64,000 nt of DNA from assembly GCA_963780805.1 (NCBI GenBank), contig CAWADP010000009.1:682001-746000 (forward strand). The letters are read 5' to 3'. Below the pieces are notes generated by a model. The model was not told where the DNA came from, did no database searches, and saw only the letters and a program-made list of their open reading frames with translations. Source of the stretch: JASHVB01 sp963780805. GTDB lineage: Bacteria; Pseudomonadota; Alphaproteobacteria; Acetobacterales; Acetobacteraceae. The position numbers were made by a program, and so were the translations under genes. Positions 25,701-34,727 of the stretch are shown piece after piece (position 1 is the stretch's first letter; the number at the start of each line of letters is the position of its first letter).

Positions 25701-28382
25701 ATGTTGCCCGACATCCTGACGTTCTGGGGCAAGGCCCGACCTTCCAACACTGCTGGTGCGGGCATGCACCCGTTGCTGGCCCACTCGTTAGATGTTGCCG
25801 CCGTCGCTCTACTGTTGCCGCGCCGACTGACGTTCGGCCTGGCAGGTCAGACCCTTGGGTTCCTGGTGGCCCTCCATGACATCGGCAAATTCTCCAGACC
25901 CTTCCAAGCACAGGCGGCGGAGTACTGGCCGACTGCGGCGCTCGGCTCCCTTACCGCGGAGAATCGGCCACCACCCGGCCCGCGGCACGATGAGTTGGGG
26001 CTCTACCTTCTCCGCGATGTGCTGGGGGAGCGGCTGACCGAAGTGCTGCCGCGACGTGAAGGGAGCCGCCGAGGATGGACCGACTCCCATCGTGGTCACC
26101 TGTTCCGTGCTCTCGCAGGGCATCATGGTCGCCCTCCGCGGGAATCAGAGATCACGCCGGGCCAGACAGTGCTCTGCGAGGGATGCCTCGCCGCCGCCGA
26201 CAGCTTTGTTGAGGCCATGCAGGAGGTCTTCCGTCCGTCTATGCTGATACGCCCGACAGAACAGCATGACGTGGCCCGCCTCGGCTGGCACTTGGCCGGC
26301 CTGGTCACGCTGGCCGACTGGCTGGGCTCTAGGCAGGCATGGTTCCCATATGTCCCTTCCGAGGCGGTGGCCGACCCCACAGCCTATCTTTGGAGCCGCG
26401 CCCTCCCACGTGCCGCCGCAGCACTGGCCGCATCCGGGTTGGCCCCTGCGGCGCCCTCACCCTTTGCCGGCCTACGCGGGCTGTTCCCGGGTATTACCCT
26501 GCCCTCACCGGTCCAACGCTGGGCCGAAACTGTGCCACTGCCTGCCGGGCCGGTGCTTGCGGTGATCGAGGACCTGACCGGTAGCGGCAAAACTGAGGCG
26601 GCTGTGACCTTAGCGCATCGGCTGCTCGGGGACGGGCGAGCGGATGGCATCTTCCTGGGACTGCCGACAATGGCGACCGCCAACGCTATGTTCGGTCGCC
26701 TCGCCAATTCCTATCGCAGTTTGTTTGCGCCGGAGCCGCGGCCGTCGCTCGCGCTTGGACATAGCCGCGCCGATCTCGATCCGCGATTTGCGGCAGCGCT
26801 TCAGTCGGAGGTGCTGCCGGCGGCCGGGCGCGCTGTGGACCCAGCCGACGAGCCGGCGGAGGTCCATTGCGCTGCGTGGCTGGCGCAGGACCGGCGCCGG
26901 GCATTGCTGGCGCAGGTGGGTGTCGGCACGCTGGACCAAGCGTTGCTGGCGGCCCTGCCGGTGCGACATGCGCCCCTGCGGTTGCAAGGGCTGACAGGCA
27001 AGGTGCTGATCGTCGATGAGGCCCACGCCTTCGACCCCTACATGCGGCGCGAGTTGGTGGCGCTCCTGCGCTTCCATGCGGCGCTGGGAGGCTCGGCGGT
27101 GCTGCTGTCGGCGACTCTGCCGCTTGCCGTGCGGCAGGGGTTGGTAGACGCCTTCCGCGATGGATTGGGAGCTGCGCCGCAGGCTTTGGCGCAGACGCAA
27201 TATCCGCTGGCGACGCTCGCTGCGGCTGATGGTATCGAGGAGACACCCTGCGACGTGCGGCCCGGCGTTGCGCGGCGCGTGACGGTGACCCGGTTGGCGG
27301 ATGTAGAGGCCGTGGTGGATCGCATCGTCGCTGCTGCGACAACGGGCGCGGCGGTCGCCTGGGTGCGCAACACCGTAGATGACGCGATTGCCGGAGCGGA
27401 CGCGCTACGTGCCCGCGGCCTCACCCCACTGCTGTTCCATGCCCGGTTCGCGATGGTGGATCGGCTGGCAATTGAGATCGAAGTACTACGCCGCTTCGGC
27501 TGCGACAGCACAGGTGAGGCACGGCGCTGCGTGTTGGTGGCGACCCAGGTGATCGAGCAGAGCTTGGACATTGACTTCGATCTACTGTGCACAGACCTGG
27601 CACCGGCCGACCTGCTGATCCAGCGTGCCGGCCGGCTGTGGCGTCACCAACGTGGCTCGCGGCCAGTGCCGGGGCCGGAACTGCTGGTGGTCTCACCCGA
27701 GGCGGTGGTCGATCCCCCGGCTGATTGGATCGCACGGCCACTGCCCGGCACTGCCGCCGTCTACCGCGACCCGGCTCTATTGTGGCGTAGTGCGCGGGAG
27801 GTGTTCAGGCGTGGTGCGCTGACAACGCCGCAGGACATGCGCCCGCTGATCGAGGCGACATTCGACCGTACCTCCGATGGTGCCGTTCCCCCAGCCCTCG
27901 CCGCCGCCGCGAACCGGGCGGAGGGGAAGGAGATGGCGGAGGTCGGGATCGCAAGCCAGAACGTGCTGGATATTTGGAAGGGCTACAATCGGGATGCAGG
28001 TTTATGGGAGAGCGAAACCCGCACGCCGACAAGGTTGGAGGATCGCCCAACGGTTACCTTGCGGCTTGCCCGCGTTCGGGACGGGGACGTAGTGCCCTAT
28101 GCCGAGGGTGCTAATATCGATGACGCTGGGAGTCGCCGCTCCTGGGCGTTGTCGGAAGTCAACGTCGCGAAGTATCGAATCGCGACATGCCCCCCGCCAC
28201 AGGGGCGAGCGGCTGCAATTGAAGCCGCGCGAGCAGGGTGGGGCCGCTGGGAGCGTGAGTCCGAGCAGGTGTTGCTCGCCGTCATGGCCGAGGAGAATGG
28301 CACTTTGACAATTGCCGCGCGCTCCGAGGCGGGAAATGACTTCCTGGCCAAGTATGACCCACTCCACGGCCTGCGTTGGTAG
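25701..28382 (+). CDS. cas3: CRISPR-associated helicase/nuclease Cas3 (type I-E)
   Basis: An 893-aa effector that unwinds and degrades DNA marked by Cascade. The N-terminal HD nuclease domain shows HPLLAHSLDVA, LHDIGKF (His59, Asp60) and AGHHGRPP. The helicase has Walker A TGSGKTEAA (Lys297), DEAH in IVDEAHAFDPY (439-442), SATLP, the Q-rich TQVIEQSLDIDFD and the final QRAGRLWRH. Length fits type I-E Cas3. GAGGGAGGA precedes the ATG. It is the first gene of the locus; a 213-bp gap separates it from cas8e, as is common for this subtype. Confidence 0.95.
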   Translation: MLPDILTFWGKARPSNTAGAGMHPLLAHSLDVAAVALLLPRRLTFGLAGQTLGFLVALHDIGKFSRPFQAQAAEYWPTAALGSLTAENRPPPGPRHDELGLYLLRDVLGERLTEVLPRREGSRRGWTDSHRGHLFRALAGHHGRPPRESEITPGQTVLCEGCLAAADSFVEAMQEVFRPSMLIRPTEQHDVARLGWHLAGLVTLADWLGSRQAWFPYVPSEAVADPTAYLWSRALPRAAAALAASGLAPAAPSPFAGLRGLFPGITLPSPVQRWAETVPLPAGPVLAVIEDLTGSGKTEAAVTLAHRLLGDGRADGIFLGLPTMATANAMFGRLANSYRSLFAPEPRPSLALGHSRADLDPRFAAALQSEVLPAAGRAVDPADEPAEVHCAAWLAQDRRRALLAQVGVGTLDQALLAALPVRHAPLRLQGLTGKVLIVDEAHAFDPYMRRELVALLRFHAALGGSAVLLSATLPLAVRQGLVDAFRDGLGAAPQALAQTQYPLATLAAADGIEETPCDVRPGVARRVTVTRLADVEAVVDRIVAAATTGAAVAWVRNTVDDAIAGADALRARGLTPLLFHARFAMVDRLAIEIEVLRRFGCDSTGEARRCVLVATQVIEQSLDIDFDLLCTDLAPADLLIQRAGRLWRHQRGSRPVPGPELLVVSPEAVVDPPADWIARPLPGTAAVYRDPALLWRSAREVFRRGALTTPQDMRPLIEATFDRTSDGAVPPALAAAANRAEGKEMAEVGIASQNVLDIWKGYNRDAGLWESETRTPTRLEDRPTVTLRLARVRDGDVVPYAEGANIDDAGSRRSWALSEVNVAKYRIATCPPPQGRAAAIEAARAGWGRWERESEQVLLAVMAEENGTLTIAARSEAGNDFLAKYDPLHGLRW

Positions 28383-28595
28383 CGGTGGCGGCTGAGGCAG
28401 TTACACCTTAGCCGAACGAGTCTTTTCCGCAACATTGCCCCCGAGCCGGAAAATCTGGTAGGGTCCGGGTGTGGACGCCACGGGATAACCGTGGATGCCC
28501 ACCGCCGGGAGGCATCGGATGCGGATATGGCGCGGTAAGGCATCGACGCCGGTCGATGCAAAGAGGCTACGACGGGCGAACCGTACTGCCTCGTT

Positions 28596-30200
28596 ATGCT
28601 CAATCTCATAACCGATCCTTGGCTGCCGGTTCGCCGACAGCATTCCGGACGCTGCACGATCCGCCCGGCGCAGATCACGGAGACGATTGCCGACGATCCG
28701 GTCATTGCCATCGACTGGCCACGCGCCGATTTTCGTATCGCCACGCTGGAGTTGCTGATCGGCCTACTGGCCACCACCTGCCCGCCGCGCGATCATGATG
28801 GATGGTTGGACGCGTGGGAGGCGCCGCCCGCCCCCGCCACTTTGGACACGGCTTTTGCGTTCGTGGCGCACGCTTTTGCATTGGATGGTGACGGGCCATG
28901 TTTCCTTCAGGACCCCGACGACCTCGACACTAAGACCATACCGATCGAACGGCTATTAATCAATTCGGCGGGCGAAAATCCCACGAAAAAGAATACAGAC
29001 CTGTTGGTGAAGCGTGGGCGCCTGGAATCGCTTTCCCGCCCGGCTGCCGCAATTGCGCTCTATACGCTGCAAGCGTTCGCTCCCGAAGGAGGCTCGGGAA
29101 ATAAGGTCGGGCTACGTGGTGGCGGACCAATGACAACATTGGTGTTACCACGGGGACCGGCGACGCTTTGGCATACACTTTGGGCCAATGTGCCCTTGGG
29201 TGTCTCTCCATTAGTTGATGAACATCGCCTCGTGTTTCCTTGGCTGGCGCCGCCTCCTGCTGCGCCTGCGCTGGTAGTACCTGAAACTACGGCGCATCCA
29301 CTACAGGTCTTTTGGGGTGTCCCACGCCAAATCCGCCTGAATTTTGTCCAGCACATTGAGCCGCGGTGCTGCGGACTAACGGGAAGCGACGACAATGTGC
29401 AGGTAACCGGATGGCGTCAAACCCGATACAATCGCACCTACACTGGTTGGGGTCGCAGGCATCCGCTCACACCCTACTACGCTCAGAAGATCGGTGGAGA
29501 GTTCCTGGCCGTCCATCCCAAACCAGATGGCGTTGGGTATCGGCACTGGCTGGGCCTTGTGCTCCGAAGTCCTGACGGGCTGAGTTTGCCGGCTGCCTCG
29601 ATCGCGACGTGGCGCACCTCTAGGATGCGTGATGTCGGTCGTTCCGAGGCACGTCTGATTGCGGCCGGCTATGCTATGGACAGCATGAAAGCCTGTGCCT
29701 TTGTCGAAAGTGAGATGCCACTTCCAGCGGCACGGGACGTAGCCGTCCAAATGCAATTGGACGAGACCGCAATCCGGCTGGTGCGCGCTGCCGACGAGGT
29801 TGCCAAGCTGTTGGGGCACGCTGTCCGTAGCGCGCTCTTCAGCGCCGGCACCAAGGTGAAACCAGAAGCCGAACTTCTTTCCAGCGCACGCGAAAGATTG
29901 TGGGAGCAGACTGAAGCGGGATTTTTCGACACGCTGGAACGGAGCGCAGTCCGCCCCACTACTGACCCCGACCCGGAGCTAGCAACTTGGCTGGTCAGGC
30001 TACGCCACACCGCGCTGGCGCTGTTCGACGAGGCCGCGCCGCTTTCGTCCCTCTCCGGCGGGGCAGCACCGCGCATCGGGCGGGCGCGCCGCAACCTACT
30101 CCTTGCCCTCACTGGCTTCCGCAAGGATGGCGCCGCGTTGTTCGAGGTACTCGGCCTGCCGGCCTCGGAACCGAAAGCCAAGAAAAGGAAGGCCGCATGA
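28596..30200 (+). CDS. casA: Cascade large subunit Cas8e (Cse1/CasA)
   Basis: A 534-aa large subunit that recognises the PAM and recruits Cas3. It begins with the typical NLITDPWLPVRR and carries PCFLQDPDDLDT, LINSAGENPTKKNTDLLVKR and FAPEGGSGNKVGLRGGGPM, all hallmarks of the family. The last codons overlap the cse2 start in ATGA. No separate promoter is evident between cas3 and this gene, although the 213-bp gap could hold one. Confidence 0.93.
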   Translation: MLNLITDPWLPVRRQHSGRCTIRPAQITETIADDPVIAIDWPRADFRIATLELLIGLLATTCPPRDHDGWLDAWEAPPAPATLDTAFAFVAHAFALDGDGPCFLQDPDDLDTKTIPIERLLINSAGENPTKKNTDLLVKRGRLESLSRPAAAIALYTLQAFAPEGGSGNKVGLRGGGPMTTLVLPRGPATLWHTLWANVPLGVSPLVDEHRLVFPWLAPPPAAPALVVPETTAHPLQVFWGVPRQIRLNFVQHIEPRCCGLTGSDDNVQVTGWRQTRYNRTYTGWGRRHPLTPYYAQKIGGEFLAVHPKPDGVGYRHWLGLVLRSPDGLSLPAASIATWRTSRMRDVGRSEARLIAAGYAMDSMKACAFVESEMPLPAARDVAVQMQLDETAIRLVRAADEVAKLLGHAVRSALFSAGTKVKPEAELLSSARERLWEQTEAGFFDTLERSAVRPTTDPDPELATWLVRLRHTALALFDEAAPLSSLSGGAAPRIGRARRNLLLALTGFRKDGAALFEVLGLPASEPKAKKRKAA

Positions 30201-30748
30201 TCCGCGATCCCCAAGCCGCCGCCCGCGCCGCCGCGTTGTGGTGGCGCGAGATGCAGCCGGACCCTGCGAAAGGACGACCCGGCGACCGGGCCGCGCTTTC
30301 CCGGCTGCGGCGTTGCGGCACCGTTGCGGAAGCAATGCAGGAGCCGGGCACCATTTCTCTGTTCCGCCGTTGTGGTGCGACGGGACCGGACGATCTCCCA
30401 GCGATCGGCCTCACTGCCGCTGTGCTTGCGCATGTGCGGGATGATCAGCCCGCACAGAAAGTCGCGCGCCAGGTTGGGCCGGAACCCCCGGAGAAGCCAG
30501 AGACAGCGCTGCTTAAGCCGCTGCGTTTCCGACGCCTGATGGAGGCAACGACCGACGATGAGCGTCTTACCGCATTCCGCCGCCTCGTTGCGCTGGCTGG
30601 GGGCGCGCTGAACCTGACCGACCTTGCTGAAGCGCTGCTCGACTGGTCCGAGCGGACTCGGCTTCGCTGGGTTTACGACTATTGGAAAGCTTGGCAGCCC
30701 GCAGGACGCGTGGGCGCTGCCTCTCCAGCCGAGGAAATCATCCCATGA
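30197..30748 (+). CDS. casB: Cascade small subunit Cse2 (CasB)
   Basis: A 183-aa, mainly helical, basic protein. It shows AALWWREMQPDPAKGRPGDR AAL-type N-terminus (WW and RGDRA-like segment) and FRRLMEATTDDERLTAFRRL, as in Cse2 proteins, which stabilise the target-DNA R-loop as a dimer. The start is fixed by a 4-base overlap with cas8e, and the end overlaps the cas7 start by 4 bases. Confidence 0.88.
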   Translation: MIRDPQAAARAAALWWREMQPDPAKGRPGDRAALSRLRRCGTVAEAMQEPGTISLFRRCGATGPDDLPAIGLTAAVLAHVRDDQPAQKVARQVGPEPPEKPETALLKPLRFRRLMEATTDDERLTAFRRLVALAGGALNLTDLAEALLDWSERTRLRWVYDYWKAWQPAGRVGAASPAEEIIP

Positions 30749-31929
30749 CCCGCTTCCTACAATTGCACCTTCTAACGTTCTTTCCCCCCGCGAACATGAA
30801 TCGTGACGACACCGGGCGGCCAAAGACCGCGGTTGTTGGCGGTGCGACGCGGCTGCGGCTGTCCTCCCAGGCGCTCAAACGAGCGTGGCGTAAATCGGAC
30901 ATCTTTCAGGCGGCGCTTGACGGCCATCTGGGTGATCGCACCATGCGTCTCGGTAGGAATATCGCGCTTCTATTGATCAAAGACCATGGAATCACTGAGG
31001 GTGAGGCGCACGGCATTGCCAAAGTGATTTCTGCTGTCTTCGGAAAGCCCGAGAATAAGCCGAAGCCAGGAGAAGAGCTATTCATCAAGCAGCTTGCTTT
31101 TATCAGCCCCGACGAACAGCGGAAGGTTAACGTTTTTCTGGGCAATGTCCTCTCGGAGCCAGAAGCCCGCCAGCGGCTCCTTGCGGCAGCAAAAGAGGTT
31201 GATCTGGACACCGATAGTGATGAGGTTACTGACGAAGATAGCGCTCCTACCAAGGGAAAGAAGGCAAAGGCCCCTACGCAATCGAAACAGACAACGAAGC
31301 TGATATCCGAGATGCGGCAGGAGATTTTGTCTGTGGCAGACCCTGCGGCCGATATCGCGTTGTTCGGTCGGATGCTCGCTGATAGTCCGAATTACAACAG
31401 GGAAGCCGCAGCACAGGTCGCGCACGCTATTACGACGCACAGGGTGATCGTGGAAGACGACTACTACACCGCCATGGATGACCTGAAGACGCCTGCCGAA
31501 GATGCGGGAGCCGGCTTCCTTGGTGAGGCCACGTTCGGCTCGGGCGTGTTCTACCTTTACCTATGCATCGACCGGGCATTGCTGTTGAAGAACCTTGGGA
31601 ACGATGCGGCGCTGGCCGCAACCGCGCTCGGTGCGCTGGCCGAGGCTGCGGCGACGGTTGCTCCCCGCGGCAAGCAGAACAGCTTTGCCGCGCATGGCCG
31701 AGCGCATTACGTGCTGGCCGAACGCGGCGACCAGCAGCCGCGCACATTGGCCGGCGCCTTCGCCAAGCCGGTGGACGACAGGGACCTGATGGGCAAGTCC
31801 ATCGAGGAACTGGAGCGATTTCGCACTCAACTCGACACCGCATACGGTCCTGCCGCCGCGGCCTCTGCCACGATGCAGGTGGGCAAGAGCGGCAGCCTGG
31901 CCGACATCATCGCCTTCTGCCGCGGCTGA
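30745..31929 (+). CDS. casC: Cascade backbone subunit Cas7e (Cse4/CasC)
   Basis: A 394-aa RAMP-fold subunit that coats the crRNA. Its N-terminus FLQLHLLTFFPPANMNRDDT and AVVGGATRLRLSSQALKRAW match Cas7e closely. An acidic, Lys-rich insertion lies around residues 155-195. FGRMLAD, then GAGFLGEATFGSGVFYLYLC, follow. It overlaps the cse2 stop by 4 bases and is 7 bp from cas5. Confidence 0.93.
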   Translation: MTRFLQLHLLTFFPPANMNRDDTGRPKTAVVGGATRLRLSSQALKRAWRKSDIFQAALDGHLGDRTMRLGRNIALLLIKDHGITEGEAHGIAKVISAVFGKPENKPKPGEELFIKQLAFISPDEQRKVNVFLGNVLSEPEARQRLLAAAKEVDLDTDSDEVTDEDSAPTKGKKAKAPTQSKQTTKLISEMRQEILSVADPAADIALFGRMLADSPNYNREAAAQVAHAITTHRVIVEDDYYTAMDDLKTPAEDAGAGFLGEATFGSGVFYLYLCIDRALLLKNLGNDAALAATALGALAEAAATVAPRGKQNSFAAHGRAHYVLAERGDQQPRTLAGAFAKPVDDRDLMGKSIEELERFRTQLDTAYGPAAAASATMQVGKSGSLADIIAFCRG

Positions 31930-31936
31930 TAGCGCC

Positions 31937-32695
31937 ATGCCGCGCTACCTGACCTTCGCCCTGGTCGCACCGCTGGCCGCCTTTGGCAGCATCGCCGTGG
32001 GCGAGCGGCGCTCCGGTTGGGACCGCCCGGGGCGTTCGGCCGTGCTCGGCTTGGTCGGTGCCTGTCTCGGCTTGGATCGCGCGGACGATGGGGCGCAAGC
32101 CGCGCTGGCGGAGGGCTACGGCGTCGCGTTGCTGTGCCACGCACCGGGGCGGCTATTGGCCGATTATCATACCACGCAGGTGCCCCCTGCCCACCGCGGC
32201 AGGCGCTTCGCTACACGCGCCGAGGAACTTGCTGCTCCCGGTCTCAACACCATCCTGTCGCGCCGCGACTACCGCAGCGGCGCGTGGCATCTCGGGGCAC
32301 TCTGGGCACGTGGCGAGCGCGCTCGCTGGTCGCTGGAAGCGCTCATGGAGGCGATGGAAAAGCCGGGCTTCGTGCCCTATCTCGGTCGCAAGTCCTGCCC
32401 GCTCGGCCTGCCATTGGCTCCCGGCATTATGGAAGCCGCGGACGCACCGATGGCGCTGATCGCCCGCCAGTCGGAGGGACCGGAAGCCAAGTTGGAACAT
32501 CCGAAAGACAGGACATTGTGCGCCGCGCTCGCCGATGCGCCGGGCGAGACGATCATCGTGCTCGACGCTGCCGACGCGGACCGGAACGACCCTCGCTTGC
32601 GCCGCATAGAGTTGCGACGGGACCAGCCGCGGTCGCGTCGCCGCTGGCAGTTTGACCTGCGGGAGGAGGCGGTGCTCGGGGTAGCGCCGTCATGA
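31937..32695 (+). CDS. casD: Cascade subunit Cas5e (CasD)
   Basis: A 252-aa RAMP protein that binds the 5' handle of the crRNA. It has the N-terminal LTFALVAPLAAFGSIAVGER, RPGRSAVLGLVGACLG, TILSRRDYRSGAWHLGALW and YLGRKSCPLGLPL. Its stop overlaps the cas6e start by 4 bases. Confidence 0.9.
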   Translation: MPRYLTFALVAPLAAFGSIAVGERRSGWDRPGRSAVLGLVGACLGLDRADDGAQAALAEGYGVALLCHAPGRLLADYHTTQVPPAHRGRRFATRAEELAAPGLNTILSRRDYRSGAWHLGALWARGERARWSLEALMEAMEKPGFVPYLGRKSCPLGLPLAPGIMEAADAPMALIARQSEGPEAKLEHPKDRTLCAALADAPGETIIVLDAADADRNDPRLRRIELRRDQPRSRRRWQFDLREEAVLGVAPS

Positions 32696-33375
32696 GCGAA
32701 TTGTGGCTCTCACGTGCCAGGCTGCGGCGAGATGCATCGGTTTCGGCACTGGCGCAGCTATTGGTGCCAGAGAGCGCCAGCGCCCGTCCGGCCGCGGCGC
32801 ATCATCTTGTTTGGTCATTGTTCGCCGATGGGCCGGAACGCCGCCGCGACTTCTTGTGGCGGGAGGAGGCACCCGGCCGGTTCATGACACTATCCCGCAG
32901 GCGGCCGATCAATGTCGGTGACTTGTTCGATCTGGACTCCCAACCCTTCGCGCCGGTGCTGGCGCCGGGTGACCGGCTGGGATTCACGCTGCGTGCCAAT
33001 CCTGTGGTGGCGCGGCCGACGGCGCCGGGGCAGCGCGGCAAGCGCCATGACGTGGTGATGAACGTGCTGAAACCCATCGTCTCCGGACAGAGGGCGGAGG
33101 TGCGCCCGGACGCCGTGCTGACAGAGGGGCGCGCATGGGTGGCACGACAAGGCGCGGCGCATGGCTTCCAGCCGGATGGCGAGATCGCGGTGGACGGCTA
33201 CGACCGTGTGATCATTCCCCGTGAGGGCGGCAAGCCGGCGATATTCGGAGTGCTCGACATCCGAGGCGTGCTGACAGTCCAGGAGCCGGCGAAGTTCCTC
33301 GCGGCACAGGCCGCAGGCTTCGGGCGCGCACGTGCGTTCGGCTGCGGCCTTATGCTGATTCGGCGGGCGCGATGA
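32692..33375 (+). CDS. casE: crRNA-processing endoribonuclease Cas6e (CasE)
   Basis: A 227-aa RAMP endonuclease that cuts the repeat hairpin to mature crRNAs. It shows AAHHLVWSLFADGPERRRDF (His near 36-37 as catalytic candidate), RRPINVGDLFD, LRANPVVARP and the C-terminal GFGRARAFGCGLMLIRRA, a glycine-rich loop typical of the family. Its stop overlaps cas1 by 4 bases. Confidence 0.92.
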   Translation: MSELWLSRARLRRDASVSALAQLLVPESASARPAAAHHLVWSLFADGPERRRDFLWREEAPGRFMTLSRRRPINVGDLFDLDSQPFAPVLAPGDRLGFTLRANPVVARPTAPGQRGKRHDVVMNVLKPIVSGQRAEVRPDAVLTEGRAWVARQGAAHGFQPDGEIAVDGYDRVIIPREGGKPAIFGVLDIRGVLTVQEPAKFLAAQAAGFGRARAFGCGLMLIRRAR

Positions 33376-34334
33376 GCGGGCGGCCGATACCGGGGTTGGC
33401 GCCGCCCCGCCCGATCCCGATCCGAGAGCGGTCCTCGATCCTGTTCATCGAGAAGGGTCGCTTGGACGTCCTGGACGGCGCCTTCGTCGTGGTGGATGAG
33501 GGCGGCATCCGCACCCACATCCCGGTAGGTGGGCTGGTCTGCCTGATGCTGGAACCCGGCACGCGGATCAGCCACGCAGCCGTAGTCCTGGCGGCCCGGG
33601 CTGGCACCCTGCTGATCTGGGTGGGCGAGGCTGGCGTGCGTCTATATGCCGCTGGCCAGCCAGGGGGTGCACGGGCGGACCGGCTGTTGCTCCAGGCGCG
33701 TCTCGCGTTGGATGACGACCTGCGTTTGCGTGTGGTGCGCAAGATGTATGCCCTGCGGTTCCAGGAAGACCCGCCGGACCGCCGATCGGTGGAGCAATTG
33801 CGTGGGATCGAGGGCGTGCGGGTGCGGGAGACGTATCGGCTGCTGGCGCAACGGCACGGAGTGCATTGGGACGGGAGGCAATACGATCCGCAGGAATGGT
33901 CTTCGGCCGATCTGGTGAATCGCTGTCTGTCGGCTGCGACCGCGGCATTGTATGGCGTGACGGAGGCGGCGGTGTTGGCTGCCGGCTACGCCCCGGCGAT
34001 CGGCTTTTTGCACACTGGCAAACCGCAAAGCTTTGTCTACGATATTGCGGACATTCTGAAGTTCGAGACTGTAGTGCCAGAAGCTTTTCGGGTGACGGCG
34101 GCGGCACAGCAGAAAAAGCTATTGGACGGTCGGCCAGTCAGCGATCCAGTTGCTGAGGTGCGGCGGCGGTGCCGCGATGCATTTCGCCGGACCAACGTGC
34201 TGGCCCGGCTGATCCCGCTGGTCGAGGAGGTGCTGGCGGCCGGAGGGCTGACCCTTCCCGAGCCGCCGCCGGAAGCCATGCCCGTCGCGTTCGAAGGGCC
34301 AATGGAGATGGGCGATGCTGGCCATCGTGGTTGA
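33372..34334 (+). CDS. cas1: CRISPR integrase Cas1 (type I-E)
   Basis: A 320-aa metal-dependent integrase subunit. The expected catalytic residues are visible at Glu147 (LRGIEGVRV), His214 (GFLHTGKPQSF) and Asp224 (VYDIADILK), close to the E. coli positions. It has the type I-E N-terminus RSSILFIEKGRLDVLDGAFV. It overlaps cas2 by 20 bases, so the adaptation genes are coupled with Cascade. Confidence 0.94.
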   Translation: MSGRPIPGLAPPRPIPIRERSSILFIEKGRLDVLDGAFVVVDEGGIRTHIPVGGLVCLMLEPGTRISHAAVVLAARAGTLLIWVGEAGVRLYAAGQPGGARADRLLLQARLALDDDLRLRVVRKMYALRFQEDPPDRRSVEQLRGIEGVRVRETYRLLAQRHGVHWDGRQYDPQEWSSADLVNRCLSAATAALYGVTEAAVLAAGYAPAIGFLHTGKPQSFVYDIADILKFETVVPEAFRVTAAAQQKKLLDGRPVSDPVAEVRRRCRDAFRRTNVLARLIPLVEEVLAAGGLTLPEPPPEAMPVAFEGPMEMGDAGHRG

Positions 34335-34647
34335 GAACGCCCCGCCGCGATTGCGCGGTAGGCTGGCGGTCTGGCTGCTGGAAGTGCGAGCCGGGGTGTA
34401 TATCGGCGAGTATGGCCATCGAGTGCGGGAAATGATCTGGGGCCAAGTCTGTGCATTTATCGAAGATGGCAACGCGGTGATCGCCTGGTCCTCGCCGAAT
34501 GACTCGGGCTTCCAATTCGAGACCTGTGGGAAGAACCGGCGAGTGCCGATAGATGTGGATGGCCTGCGGTTGGTATCGTTCGGTCTTGAGGCTGCCCTTC
34601 CGAGTGGGTTGACGCCACCCGAACCGATGCGTCGACGTGGTCGATAG
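34315..34647 (+). CDS. cas2: Cas2e (type I-E)
   Basis: A 110-aa Cas2 protein of the type I-E (CT1978) group, which scaffolds Cas1 dimers for spacer integration. It shows MLAIVVENAPPRLRGRLAVW, VYIGEYGHRVREMIW and FETCGKNRRVPIDVDGLRL. It ends 80 bp before the first repeat. Confidence 0.93.
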   Translation: MLAIVVENAPPRLRGRLAVWLLEVRAGVYIGEYGHRVREMIWGQVCAFIEDGNAVIAWSSPNDSGFQFETCGKNRRVPIDVDGLRLVSFGLEAALPSGLTPPEPMRRRGR

Positions 34648-34727
34648 GCCGTCCTGGAACAAACGTTCCTATCGGTAGGTTCTTTGACAATCGAATTATG
34701 GTTGCAGAAGAAAGGCTTGCAGGAAGG
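34648..34727 (+). promoter_or_regulatory. CRISPR leader
   Basis: This 80-bp stretch between cas2 and repeat 1 is clearly more AT-rich than its surroundings. It contains TTGACA at 34684-34689 as a possible -35 element and a purine-rich segment just before the repeat. A clear -10 at normal spacing is not visible. Its place at the cas2 side fits the orientation of the repeats. Confidence 0.65.
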